A DNA stretch of 64,000 nucleotides from Chloroflexota bacterium (lineage in GTDB: Bacteria; Chloroflexota; Anaerolineae; Anaerolineales; Villigracilaceae), in contig JAIOOU010000003.1 of NCBI GenBank assembly GCA_021414245.1, positions 186,001 to 250,000 of the forward strand. Direction: 5' to 3'. Both the position numbers and the translations under genes were made by a program. Shown piece by piece: positions 1 to 6,843 of the stretch (position 1 is its first letter; each line of letters starts with the position of its first letter). The notes under the pieces were generated by a model that was not told the origin of the DNA, made no database searches, and was given only the letters and a program-made list of their open reading frames with translations.

Positions 1-1
1 C

Positions 2-49
2 CTGAAGCGTGCAGAATCCTGCGTTCCTACAACCTGGAGAAATCAATGA
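2..49 (+). CDS. 3' end of an upstream gene (partial, uncertain)
   Basis: Frame 2 is open from the window edge to a TGA at 47-49 that overlaps the next ATG (46-48) as ATGA, the usual geometry of a translationally coupled gene pair. Only about 15 codons are visible and they show no recognisable motif. Frame 1 is also open to the edge, so this could equally be non-coding or a longer N-terminus of the next gene. Low confidence. Confidence 0.3.
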   Translation: MKRAESCVPTTWRNQ

Positions 50-345
50 CAATTGAATATGACGAAAAAGGAAAGTACTACACGGATGTTGTCACAAAAC
101 TGCCTGTGGCGGCCATCATTCAAACCACCGCGCATTTGATAAGAGGTTTCATTCATATTCGCAAAGGGGACCGCCTGAAGAACGAATTAGAGGGGAAGGA
201 TCTGTTTATCGCGGTCACGAATGCCGTTGTGCATGACGCCGAGGACAAGGCTCTTTATCGGGCCTCATTCATGGCCGTTCAAAGGGCCCAGATCGTCTGG
301 ATTTTGCCTGTTGAGGGTGAACCCAATCAACAGGATGCAAGCTAA
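46..345 (+). CDS. Small conserved-type protein of unknown function upstream of cpaF
   Basis: This 99-residue soluble protein has no signal peptide or membrane segment. Alternating hydrophobic stretches (VAAIIQTTAHLIRGFIHI, DLFIAVTNAVV, VQRAQIVWILPV) suggest a small beta-sheet fold. The start has a GGAG at 36-39 a few bases upstream. Its TAA overlaps the ATG of cpaF by one base (TAATG at 343-347), so the two are probably translated together. That pairing suggests a role linked to the CpaF-type machine, but this is inference only. I do not recognise a named family with certainty. Confidence 0.7.
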   Translation: MTIEYDEKGKYYTDVVTKLPVAAIIQTTAHLIRGFIHIRKGDRLKNELEGKDLFIAVTNAVVHDAEDKALYRASFMAVQRAQIVWILPVEGEPNQQDAS

Positions 346-1664
346 TGTCGATGTTGAATCAAGAGGGTGCGTCACGATTTACCAGTCAGGATCTCGTGCG
401 CCTGAAAAAATACCTTGCAGACAATCTATTAAGAGCCGTTGAAATGGACGGGGTGCCTGCCCTGCAAAGAAATTCCTATTTGCAGCAGCAGATCGTACAA
501 ATCTACGAGCAGACCCAGCTCAAACTCCCGGATGATCTGAGAAAACAGATCTTTACCCAGGTTTTGAATGACCTGTTGGGATATGGCCCGATCCAGACCC
601 TGTTGGATGATGAAGAGATCACGGAGATCATGGTCAACGGACCCAAAAAGGTCTTTGTGGAGAAGAACGGACAACTTACCAAGAGCACGGTCGCTTTTGA
701 CGATGACGACCATGTACTGCGGATTATTGACCGGATCATTCTTCCCCTGGGGCGGCGCATCGATGCGGATTCCCCTACTGTGGATGCGCGCCTGCCGGAT
801 GGATCACGTGTGAATGCCGTGGTGCGGCCGGTAGCGATTGATGGCCCGTCCATTACTATTCGCAAATTCCGCAAGGACAAGCTAAAAACCGAGGATTTGA
901 TCAACTTTGGCTCGTTGACGAAACAAATGGCCGATTTTTTGGAAGCCTGCGTCAGGGCCCGTTTTAATATTGTCATTTCCGGCGGCACCGGTTCGGGGAA
1001 GACCACGCTCCTGAATGTCATGTCAGGTTTCATTCCCGAGAACGAGCGTATCATCACGATCGAAGATGCCGCGGAATTGCAGCTCCAGCAGGATCATGTC
1101 ATGCGTATGGAGACCAAGGCGGCAAACGCGGATGGGCAGCATGCCGTCACGATTCGCGAACTTGTGAAGAATTCCCTGCGCATGCGTCCGGATCGGATCG
1201 TGGTTGGGGAGGTCCGTGGTGGCGAGGCCCTAGATATGCTCCAGGCCATGAATACAGGCCATGACGGCTCCCTGACCACTGTGCATTCCAATACCCCCAG
1301 GGATGCGCTCTCCCGCATCGAGACCCTTGTCCTCATGGCAGGCATGGATTTGCCTCTTAAGGTGGTCCGTCAACAGATATCCTCCGCCGTCGATCTGATC
1401 GTCCAACAAACCCGTTTGAAGGACGGCCAGCGCAAAGTCACCTCTGTCACCGAGGTGGCTGGCATGGAGGGCGACATTATCATATTAAGTGAGATATTCA
1501 AGTTCACCCAGACCGGTGTCGCAACGGATGGGAAAGTTCTTGGCGAGGTGAGTGCGACCGGAATCCGGCCAAACTTTACTCCCCGGCTCGAAGCGGCTGG
1601 TTTCCGCCTCGGGGCGGAAATATTTTCTCCAAAACCCTCAAGTGCCCAGAATACGCGCCGCTGA
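345..1664 (+). CDS. cpaF: CpaF/TadA-type secretion ATPase (type II/IV pilus, Flp family)
   Basis: A 439-residue hexameric ATPase of the type II/IV secretion superfamily, expected to power Tad/Flp pilus assembly or secretion at the inner membrane. Residues 1-90 form the variable helical N-terminal part. The segment around 95-200 is the N-terminal ATPase half (ITEIMVNGP, RRIDADSPTVDARLPDGSRVNAV). Walker A GGTGSGKTT lies near residues 213-221, followed by ITIEDAAELQL (Asp box) and the Walker B/His-box region RIVVGEVRGGEALDML and TGHDGSLTTVHSN. Length matches CpaF (about 430-450). The upstream small gene is coupled to it. No tadB/tadC follows here: the next gene is a regulator with its own promoter, so partner genes are elsewhere or outside the window. 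Confidence 0.93.
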   Translation: MSMLNQEGASRFTSQDLVRLKKYLADNLLRAVEMDGVPALQRNSYLQQQIVQIYEQTQLKLPDDLRKQIFTQVLNDLLGYGPIQTLLDDEEITEIMVNGPKKVFVEKNGQLTKSTVAFDDDDHVLRIIDRIILPLGRRIDADSPTVDARLPDGSRVNAVVRPVAIDGPSITIRKFRKDKLKTEDLINFGSLTKQMADFLEACVRARFNIVISGGTGSGKTTLLNVMSGFIPENERIITIEDAAELQLQQDHVMRMETKAANADGQHAVTIRELVKNSLRMRPDRIVVGEVRGGEALDMLQAMNTGHDGSLTTVHSNTPRDALSRIETLVLMAGMDLPLKVVRQQISSAVDLIVQQTRLKDGQRKVTSVTEVAGMEGDIIILSEIFKFTQTGVATDGKVLGEVSATGIRPNFTPRLEAAGFRLGAEIFSPKPSSAQNTRR

Positions 1665-1671
1665 TACACTC

Positions 1672-1680
1672 TGCTATAAT
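1672..1680 (+). promoter_or_regulatory. Extended -10 promoter for the XRE regulator
   Basis: TGC followed directly by a perfect TATAAT (1675-1680) forms an extended -10 element between the cpaF stop (1664) and the regulator ATG (1709). No good -35 is present at the usual distance, as expected for extended -10 promoters. Confidence 0.6.
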
Positions 1681-1708
1681 CTAGGCATATTACTTAATAA
1701 GAGGAAAT

Positions 1709-2383
1709 ATGACGAATGCCCAAATAACGATTCGCGAAAAGAAACTGGGTCTGCTCATCCGGGATGCCCGCATGGCGGAACGCCGCAGCATCAAGGAATG
1801 TGCGGATGCCATCGGCATCAAGCCTGGTTTGTTCCGTGCTTATGAGGAAGGTCGTCGTGCACCCTCCCTGCCTGAACTTGAAACGCTTGTTTATTATCTC
1901 AAGCTGCCGATCTCGCATTTTTGGGGCAAGGAGACCAAATCCGACTCGTCCTCACCGGTCGAGTTACTGGATACGTCACGCCTGATTGCCTTACGTCAGC
2001 GCATGATCGGCGCCTTATTAAGACAGGAACGCAACAATGTGAACATGGCAATCCGCCATCTAGCCAATGAAACCGGCATTTCTCCGGCGCGCTTGAAAGC
2101 ATATGAGTTGGGGGAGCGGCCAATCCCGGTTCCGGAACTGGAAAGCATTCTTGCCGTCATGGGCAGCCGAATCGATACCTTTTTTGACCAAAGCGGACCT
2201 GTCGGACAGTGGATGACCAGTCAGCGGGGCCTGCAAAAGTTTATCGAACTGCCGGAGGAAATGCAGAATTTTGTGTGCCAGGCGGTGAACCGTCCGTATC
2301 TTGAACTTGCCATGAAGCTTAGCGACATGTCCCGTGAAAAATTACGCTCGGTTGCTGAAGGCCTCCTGGATATTACCCTGTAA
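1709..2383 (+). CDS. Transcriptional regulator with two XRE-type helix-turn-helix domains
   Basis: A 224-residue cytoplasmic protein with a duplicated HTH. The first spans about residues 12-70 (IKECADAIGIKPGLFRAYEEG), the second about 92-158 (IRHLANETGISPARLKAYELG). Both have the recognition-helix pattern followed by R-x-P and L-x-x-L, as in cro/C1-type domains. The C-terminal 60 residues are helical and of unknown role. An AAGAGGA Shine-Dalgarno sits 5 bases before the ATG. Two DNA-binding domains in one chain suggest binding to adjacent or direct-repeat half-sites as a monomer. It heads a run of same-strand genes ending at the hydrolase and may control them. Its target is unknown. Confidence 0.85.
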   Translation: MTNAQITIREKKLGLLIRDARMAERRSIKECADAIGIKPGLFRAYEEGRRAPSLPELETLVYYLKLPISHFWGKETKSDSSSPVELLDTSRLIALRQRMIGALLRQERNNVNMAIRHLANETGISPARLKAYELGERPIPVPELESILAVMGSRIDTFFDQSGPVGQWMTSQRGLQKFIELPEEMQNFVCQAVNRPYLELAMKLSDMSREKLRSVAEGLLDITL

Positions 2384-2425
2384 ACCTTTTCAATATTCCC
2401 GTCGAATGCGCCTGGATAAAAACTT

Positions 2426-2947
2426 ATGACCCTCGAACCTGCCCAAATTGCTGATCAAGGCAAAAAATCCTTTGCAAACAAACAATTCGACGAAGCGGCC
2501 GAATTGTTCCTCCAGGCCGCGGAAGGTTTTACAGCAGGCAGGTCTGCGTTGATGGCGGCGGAAATGATGAACAACCGAAGTGTGGCCTTCTTGCAGGCCG
2601 GCAGGCCTCAGGAGGCATTGGATGCCGCCCGCGATACCGACCTTGTGTTTGCCGGGGGAAATGATCTCAAACGACAGGGAATGGCTTTGGGAAACCAGGC
2701 TGCCGCCCTTGAAGGTCTTCATCGATTGGAAGAAGCACTGGCCGTTTATGAGCGTTCCGCGGAGTTATTTGCGCAGGCCGGGGAAGGGGATCTGCGCGCC
2801 ATGGTAATGAAATCCGCTGCTGCCATAAAACTAAGAATGGGGAAGGTCACGGATTCGGCTTTTAAAATGATGGGCTCCCTGGACGTAAAGGAAACCCCGA
2901 ACCTTTTTGAACGATTCCTGAAATTCCTCCTGCGCTTTGTAAAATGA
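2426..2947 (+). CDS. TPR-repeat protein
   Basis: 173 residues made of about three to four tetratricopeptide-like helical pairs (AQIADQGKKSFANKQFDEAAELFLQAA; MNNRSVAFLQAGRPQEALDAARD; ALGNQAAALEGLHRLEEALAVYERSAELF). These give a small all-helical interaction scaffold with no signal peptide. The C-terminal LFERFLKFLLRFVK is amphipathic and could contact the membrane. Its stop overlaps the next start as ATGA (2944-2947), so it is coupled to the GNAT gene. Function unknown beyond protein-protein interaction. Confidence 0.8.
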   Translation: MTLEPAQIADQGKKSFANKQFDEAAELFLQAAEGFTAGRSALMAAEMMNNRSVAFLQAGRPQEALDAARDTDLVFAGGNDLKRQGMALGNQAAALEGLHRLEEALAVYERSAELFAQAGEGDLRAMVMKSAAAIKLRMGKVTDSAFKMMGSLDVKETPNLFERFLKFLLRFVK

Positions 2948-3813
2948 TAAACGTCCGTCTGCAGGTCCGGCGTGCTGTTGCCGGGGATCAACACCAGATC
3001 GCAAATTTATTCCTGTACGAAGCGGACAGTCATCGTCACCTGGACTGGCGGGCTCCGCTGGATTGGCTGGGTTTCCCAAATTATTGGGTTTTGGAGGACC
3101 AGGGACGTCTCCTCGCCGTACTGGCCTGCCCCGCAGATCCGCCGCATGTAGCCTGGATTCGCATTTTTGGACATACCCCGCAAGTTTCCGGACCTGAAGC
3201 CTGGTCTGCGCTTTGGGAGACTGCACGCGCGGAGATCTCCTACTCAACCGAAAAAATGCAGGTCGCGACGATCATTGTCAAACCGTGGTTTCAAAAGTTA
3301 ATTCTTTCAAGCGGTTTTGAATTAAAACAAAACATTGTCCTGTTGCAGCGAACCCGCAGTGACCTTCCCTGCCTTCCGCAAACAACCGGAATTCGAATTC
3401 GCCCAATGGCCCCGGAGGATTTGCCGGCCGTCACTGCAATTGACCTGGCTGCCTTTGGAGGGTTCTGGCATAACACACTTGAATCCCTGCAGCGGGCGCG
3501 TACACAATCTGTCAGTGCAATGGTTGCGGAGGATGATTCCGGTTTAATTGGGTACCAACTCAGTACGGGGAATCCGCTTGGGGCACACCTCGCCCGCCTC
3601 GCGGTCCGGCCTGAAGCGCAAGGCCAGGGCGTGGGTGCTGCACTGGTTGGAAATCTCCTGCAACAGCTTGGCGAGAGTCATTGGACCAGGCTGTCTGTCA
3701 ACACCCAATCGGATAACGCGGCGTCACTGGCGCTTTATCAAAAAATGGGTTTTGTCCGCACGGGCGAATACTTTCCCGTGTTTGTTTATCCAGCTGCGAT
3801 GAGACTTCCATGA
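2944..3813 (+). CDS. GNAT-family N-acetyltransferase with tandem domain
   Basis: 289 residues. The C-terminal half (about 145-285) is a clear GNAT domain: IRPMAPEDLPAVTAIDLAAFG at its start, the acetyl-CoA pyrophosphate-binding loop (PEAQGQGVGAALVGNLL, near residues 220-236) and the terminal LYQKMGFVRTGEYFPV. The N-terminal half (VRRAVAGDQHQIANLFLYE) looks like a divergent GNAT fold without the Q/R-x-x-G-x-G/A loop. Tandem GNATs with one inactive half are common. The substrate cannot be read from the sequence. It overlaps its neighbours by 4 bases on both sides (ATGA at 2944 and 3810), placing it firmly in a co-translated group with the TPR and V4R genes. Confidence 0.88.
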   Translation: MINVRLQVRRAVAGDQHQIANLFLYEADSHRHLDWRAPLDWLGFPNYWVLEDQGRLLAVLACPADPPHVAWIRIFGHTPQVSGPEAWSALWETARAEISYSTEKMQVATIIVKPWFQKLILSSGFELKQNIVLLQRTRSDLPCLPQTTGIRIRPMAPEDLPAVTAIDLAAFGGFWHNTLESLQRARTQSVSAMVAEDDSGLIGYQLSTGNPLGAHLARLAVRPEAQGQGVGAALVGNLLQQLGESHWTRLSVNTQSDNAASLALYQKMGFVRTGEYFPVFVYPAAMRLP

Positions 3814-4415
3814 CTGCCATAAAATTCCCTGCGCGAATTATGCATCGATTTGTGGAAACTCTTTCCGAGGATATCGGTCAGGAAACTTTCGCTGCAGTGT
3901 TAATGAAAGCCGGACTCCCCAGGGAATGGGCTGTTCCCGCCCACTTCACAGGCCTTGATGATGAGCGTACTGCGCATGCTTATTCCCGACTGCAATCCTC
4001 CCTGCGCACTTATTACGGCCGCGGCGCCCGCGGCATATTAATGCGCATCGGCGCAAAACTTTGGACGCATTCATTGGATGATGCCGCGTTCGGCGTAAAG
4101 GCCCAGGCTGCGTTCATTCGCGGGATACCGAAATCGGTGCGGCGCAAACCCACACTGGAATTGCTGGCGCGGATTTTGAGCGCTGAACAAGGAAATGTGT
4201 CGGTTCATACCCTGGACATGGATCTGCTGCTGGTGGATCAGACTTCTCCCAGCACCCTGGATCAATCGGAAGGAGCCCCGATCTGTTTTGTGACCTTTGG
4301 ATTGATCCGCGAAGGTTTGTTCTGGGCTGATGGTCAGGTACATGACATCGAAGAACGTGCCTGCCGTGCAATGGGCGCACGTCAATGTGAATTCAAGATC
4401 ACCATTGGAGGCTGA
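3810..4415 (+). CDS. V4R-domain (4-vinyl-reductase-like) ligand-binding protein
   Basis: 201 residues. The C-terminal part (about 120-198) ends in the typical V4R pattern, FVTFGLIREGLFWADG followed by ERACRAMGARQCEFKI. Its conserved Cys pair and [A/G]-x-x-x-C-x-F motif are seen in small-molecule-binding V4R domains of sensors and of bacteriochlorophyll enzyme BchJ. The N-terminal 110 residues are helical and end in RGARGILMRIGAKLW, the usual lead-in of this family. It overlaps the GNAT gene by 4 bases. The downstream hydrolase starts two bases after its stop. It may sense a lipid or hydrophobic ligand linked to that hydrolase; this is inference. Confidence 0.75.
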   Translation: MTAIKFPARIMHRFVETLSEDIGQETFAAVLMKAGLPREWAVPAHFTGLDDERTAHAYSRLQSSLRTYYGRGARGILMRIGAKLWTHSLDDAAFGVKAQAAFIRGIPKSVRRKPTLELLARILSAEQGNVSVHTLDMDLLLVDQTSPSTLDQSEGAPICFVTFGLIREGLFWADGQVHDIEERACRAMGARQCEFKITIGG

Positions 4416-4419
4416 ATTG
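4407..4419 (+). promoter_or_regulatory. Shine-Dalgarno and TTG start that set the hydrolase N-terminus
   Basis: GGAGG at 4407-4411 lies five bases before a TTG at 4417-4419. The first residues then read (M)KKFETTW, which fits the family N-terminus. The longer in-frame extension would lie inside the V4R gene and has no ribosome-binding site. Confidence 0.75.
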
Positions 4420-5256
4420 AAAAAATTTGAAACAACCTGGAAAACCCATGACGGCCTGGAGATTTTTGCCCAGGGTTGGGAACCGGATGTGATTCCGCCG
4501 AAGGCGGTGGTATGCCTGGTCCACGGCCTGGGGGAACATACTTCAAGGTATGCTCATGTAGCCGGGGCTTTTGGCAGAGAGGGATTCATTACCTTTGGTG
4601 CAGATCTGCGTGGTCATGGCCGTTCGGGCGGCGCCCGTGGGCATGTTTCCTCGATCGAGGATTTCATGAAGGATATTGACCTTCTGCTCAAGCAGGCCGA
4701 TGCGCGATATGCTGGTTTGCCGGTCATCCTGTATGGCCACAGCCTTGGCGGCATCCTTGTTTTACATTACGGCCTGTTGCGCAAACCCAGGATCAAGGGA
4801 GTCATTGCCACCAGTTCCGGCCTGCGTACTGCATTGGAGGATCAGCCGGCAAAAATCGCCCTGGCCAGGATACTGGGCTCGATCATGCCCGCTGTCTCGA
4901 TTGCAAGTGGTCTGGACGCGAACGCCATCTCCCGAGACCCCATGGTGGTGGAAGCTTATAAAAATGATCCTCTTGTTCACGACAGGGTTTCATTGGGCTT
5001 CGGAAAGACAATGATCGGGGTGGTAGCCTGGACTTTGGCTCATGCGGGCGAGTTCCCGCTGCCGCTTCTGCTGCTGCATGGCAAAGCGGATGCGATCGCA
5101 TATTCCAGCGGCAGCGTGGAATTTGCCGCCGCTCTGAAGGATAAATGCACACTTGTATTATGGGATGATGCCTTCCATGAACTTCACAATGAACCCGAAA
5201 AAGACAAGGTCTTCAAGACCATGACCCTGTGGATGGATGCCCGTCTGCACGAATAA
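4417..5256 (+). CDS. Alpha/beta hydrolase, monoacylglycerol-lipase type
   Basis: 279 residues using a TTG start. The full serine-hydrolase set is visible: oxyanion-loop region CLVHGLGEHTSRYAHVA, nucleophile elbow GHSLGG with Ser109, acid Asp225 in HGKADAIA, and base His254 in DDAFHELHNEP. The pattern HGLGEHSxRY plus DLRGHGRS is typical of monoglyceride lipases and lysophospholipases, about 280 residues long. No signal peptide, so it likely acts on cytosolic or membrane-face lipids. It is the last gene of the coupled group that begins at the XRE regulator. An intergenic gap of 85 bases separates it from the DsbA-like gene. Confidence 0.9.
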   Translation: MKKFETTWKTHDGLEIFAQGWEPDVIPPKAVVCLVHGLGEHTSRYAHVAGAFGREGFITFGADLRGHGRSGGARGHVSSIEDFMKDIDLLLKQADARYAGLPVILYGHSLGGILVLHYGLLRKPRIKGVIATSSGLRTALEDQPAKIALARILGSIMPAVSIASGLDANAISRDPMVVEAYKNDPLVHDRVSLGFGKTMIGVVAWTLAHAGEFPLPLLLLHGKADAIAYSSGSVEFAAALKDKCTLVLWDDAFHELHNEPEKDKVFKTMTLWMDARLHE

Positions 5257-5341
5257 ATAAGAGCCCTTTAACTCTTTACTGGACAGATTCATTTTCACAT
5301 GGGACAATTTACAACTAAAAATTTGAAATACAGGAGCGAGT

Positions 5342-6088
5342 ATGAGCAGCACAAAAGACATGAGCAAGCGGCAGGCCCGGCGTGAACAGATCCGCCGCAA
5401 GGAGCAGCGCGGGAGGCTGTTTGGGATCGGCCTGGTTTCATTGGGTGCGATCGCGATTGCCTTTTTGGTCATCTATCCAAGTCTGAAACCCGTCGGCGAG
5501 ATCGTTGTTCCGGAGGGGATCACCCGTCCGGATGTGAAATTCAATGCCACAGGCGACCCGGATGCGCCGATCAAGCTGGAGGAATATTCTGACTTTCAAT
5601 GCCCGTACTGCGGTAAATTTTCCGAGCAAACCGAGGCGAAATTGATCGAATCCTATGTCTCGACCGGGACGGTCTATTTTATTTATCATTCCTTTGGTGA
5701 ATTCATCGGTTCTGAATCTGCTGCCGCGGCAGAGGCGGCATATTGTGCCGGTGACCAGGAGAAATTCTGGCAGATGCATGATGTTATTTTTGCAAATCAG
5801 AACGGCGAGAACGCCGGGGCTTTTACCGACAAGAAATTGCTGGCCTTCGCCAATAAATTGGAACTGGATATGACGGCTTTCAAATCCTGTTTCAGCGGCA
5901 ATAAATATAAGAATCTGATCGCCCAGGATGGTCAGGATGGACTCAAGGCGGGAGTTAAAGCCACGCCCTCCTTTGTGATGTCCTATACGGTAAATGGGGT
6001 GCTGAAGACGAAACTGATCGAGGGGGCGCTCCCGATCGATCAGTTCAAACTTGAAATTGACGCTGCCCTGGCAGAGATGGGCAAGTAA
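5342..6088 (+). CDS. Membrane-anchored DsbA-family thiol oxidoreductase
   Basis: 248 residues. A positively charged N-terminus (KRQARREQIRRKEQRGR) precedes one transmembrane anchor (about 23-43, LFGIGLVSLGAIAIAFLVIYP). The thioredoxin-fold domain faces outside, with active-site C87-P-Y-C90 in DFQCPYCGKFSE. The helical insertion and a cis-Pro loop (VKATPSFVM) are present. The family (Thioredoxin_4, BdbD/DsbA-like) forms or shuffles disulfides in exported proteins. Two further cysteines (AAYCAGDQ and FKSCFSG) match the second conserved pair in this family. An AGGAG precedes the ATG. It ends just before a strong bidirectional terminator. Confidence 0.92.
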   Translation: MSSTKDMSKRQARREQIRRKEQRGRLFGIGLVSLGAIAIAFLVIYPSLKPVGEIVVPEGITRPDVKFNATGDPDAPIKLEEYSDFQCPYCGKFSEQTEAKLIESYVSTGTVYFIYHSFGEFIGSESAAAAEAAYCAGDQEKFWQMHDVIFANQNGENAGAFTDKKLLAFANKLELDMTAFKSCFSGNKYKNLIAQDGQDGLKAGVKATPSFVMSYTVNGVLKTKLIEGALPIDQFKLEIDAALAEMGK

Positions 6089-6102
6089 CCCGATCAAGAA
6101 TC

Positions 6103-6137
6103 AAAAAGGACACGACGGAAATCGTCGTGTCCTTTTT
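6103..6137. terminator. Bidirectional Rho-independent terminator between converging genes
   Basis: A perfect 15-bp inverted repeat (6103-6117 with 6123-6137, loop GAAAT) has an A5 tract on one side and T5 on the other. It can end both the DsbA-like gene and the converging response-regulator operon. Confidence 0.9.
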
Positions 6138-6152
6138 GATTCAGAAAATTTA

Positions 6153-6824
6153 TTAATCCTCAGGGATGCTGTTTCTATTCACGATGCCCTGCTGCCAGGC
6201 ATAGACAGCCACCTTGGTCCGGTCGGCAAGGTGAAGTTTGCTAAGGATGTTGCTTACATGTCCCTTGACGGTATTTTCACTGATCACCAGTTTTTCTGCG
6301 ATCTGGCTGTTGGTCAGACCATTTGCGATCAGTTTTAACACATCGGTCTCACGGTCGGTCAATTCCGTGAAGAGAGGCTGTTCTTCGCCGTTCTCACCGC
6401 GGATGTTTTGAAGGACCCGGGCTGCCACGCGCGGATGAAGCGTCACCTCGCCTTGCACGGCGCGATGCAGGACATCCGTCAATTTCTCCATTTTCATATC
6501 CTTGAGAATATACGAGATCGCACCAGCCTTTAAGGCGGGGAAAATATGGACATCTTCGTGGTAGGAGGTCAATACAACCACCTGGGTTCGCGGGCTGACC
6601 TGTTTAATGCGCCGGGTGGTCTCGATCCCGTCCATGCCGGGCATGATCAAGTCCAGCAGGACGATATCCGGGATCATCTCGCTCACCAGAGTCAGGGTCT
6701 CTTCCCCTGATGCCGCCTCGCCCACCACCTGAAAATCAGGGATTGTTTCAAGAAAGGATCGAATCCCATTGCGAACCACTTCATGGTCGTCAGCGATCAA
6801 AATGCTTGTACGATGATGTTTCAT
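6153..6824 (-). CDS. NarL/FixJ-type response regulator
   Basis: 223 residues. The receiver domain is at about 7-125, with the acidic pair in IADDHEV, phospho-acceptor Asp58 in IVLLDLIMPGMDG and the conserved Lys in ILKDMKMEKL. The LuxR-type HTH is at about 155-215 (LTDRETDVLKLIANGLTNSQIAEKLVISENTVKGHVSNILSKL). The sensor kinase gene lies immediately upstream (19-base gap), so the two form a cognate pair. An AGGAG precedes the ATG by about nine bases. Its DNA targets are not evident. The peptide-transporter operon that diverges from the kinase gene is one candidate, by position only. Confidence 0.94.
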   Translation of the reverse strand: MKHHRTSILIADDHEVVRNGIRSFLETIPDFQVVGEAASGEETLTLVSEMIPDIVLLDLIMPGMDGIETTRRIKQVSPRTQVVVLTSYHEDVHIFPALKAGAISYILKDMKMEKLTDVLHRAVQGEVTLHPRVAARVLQNIRGENGEEQPLFTELTDRETDVLKLIANGLTNSQIAEKLVISENTVKGHVSNILSKLHLADRTKVAVYAWQQGIVNRNSIPED

Positions 6825-6843
6825 TTTATGGTTAACTCCTGTT

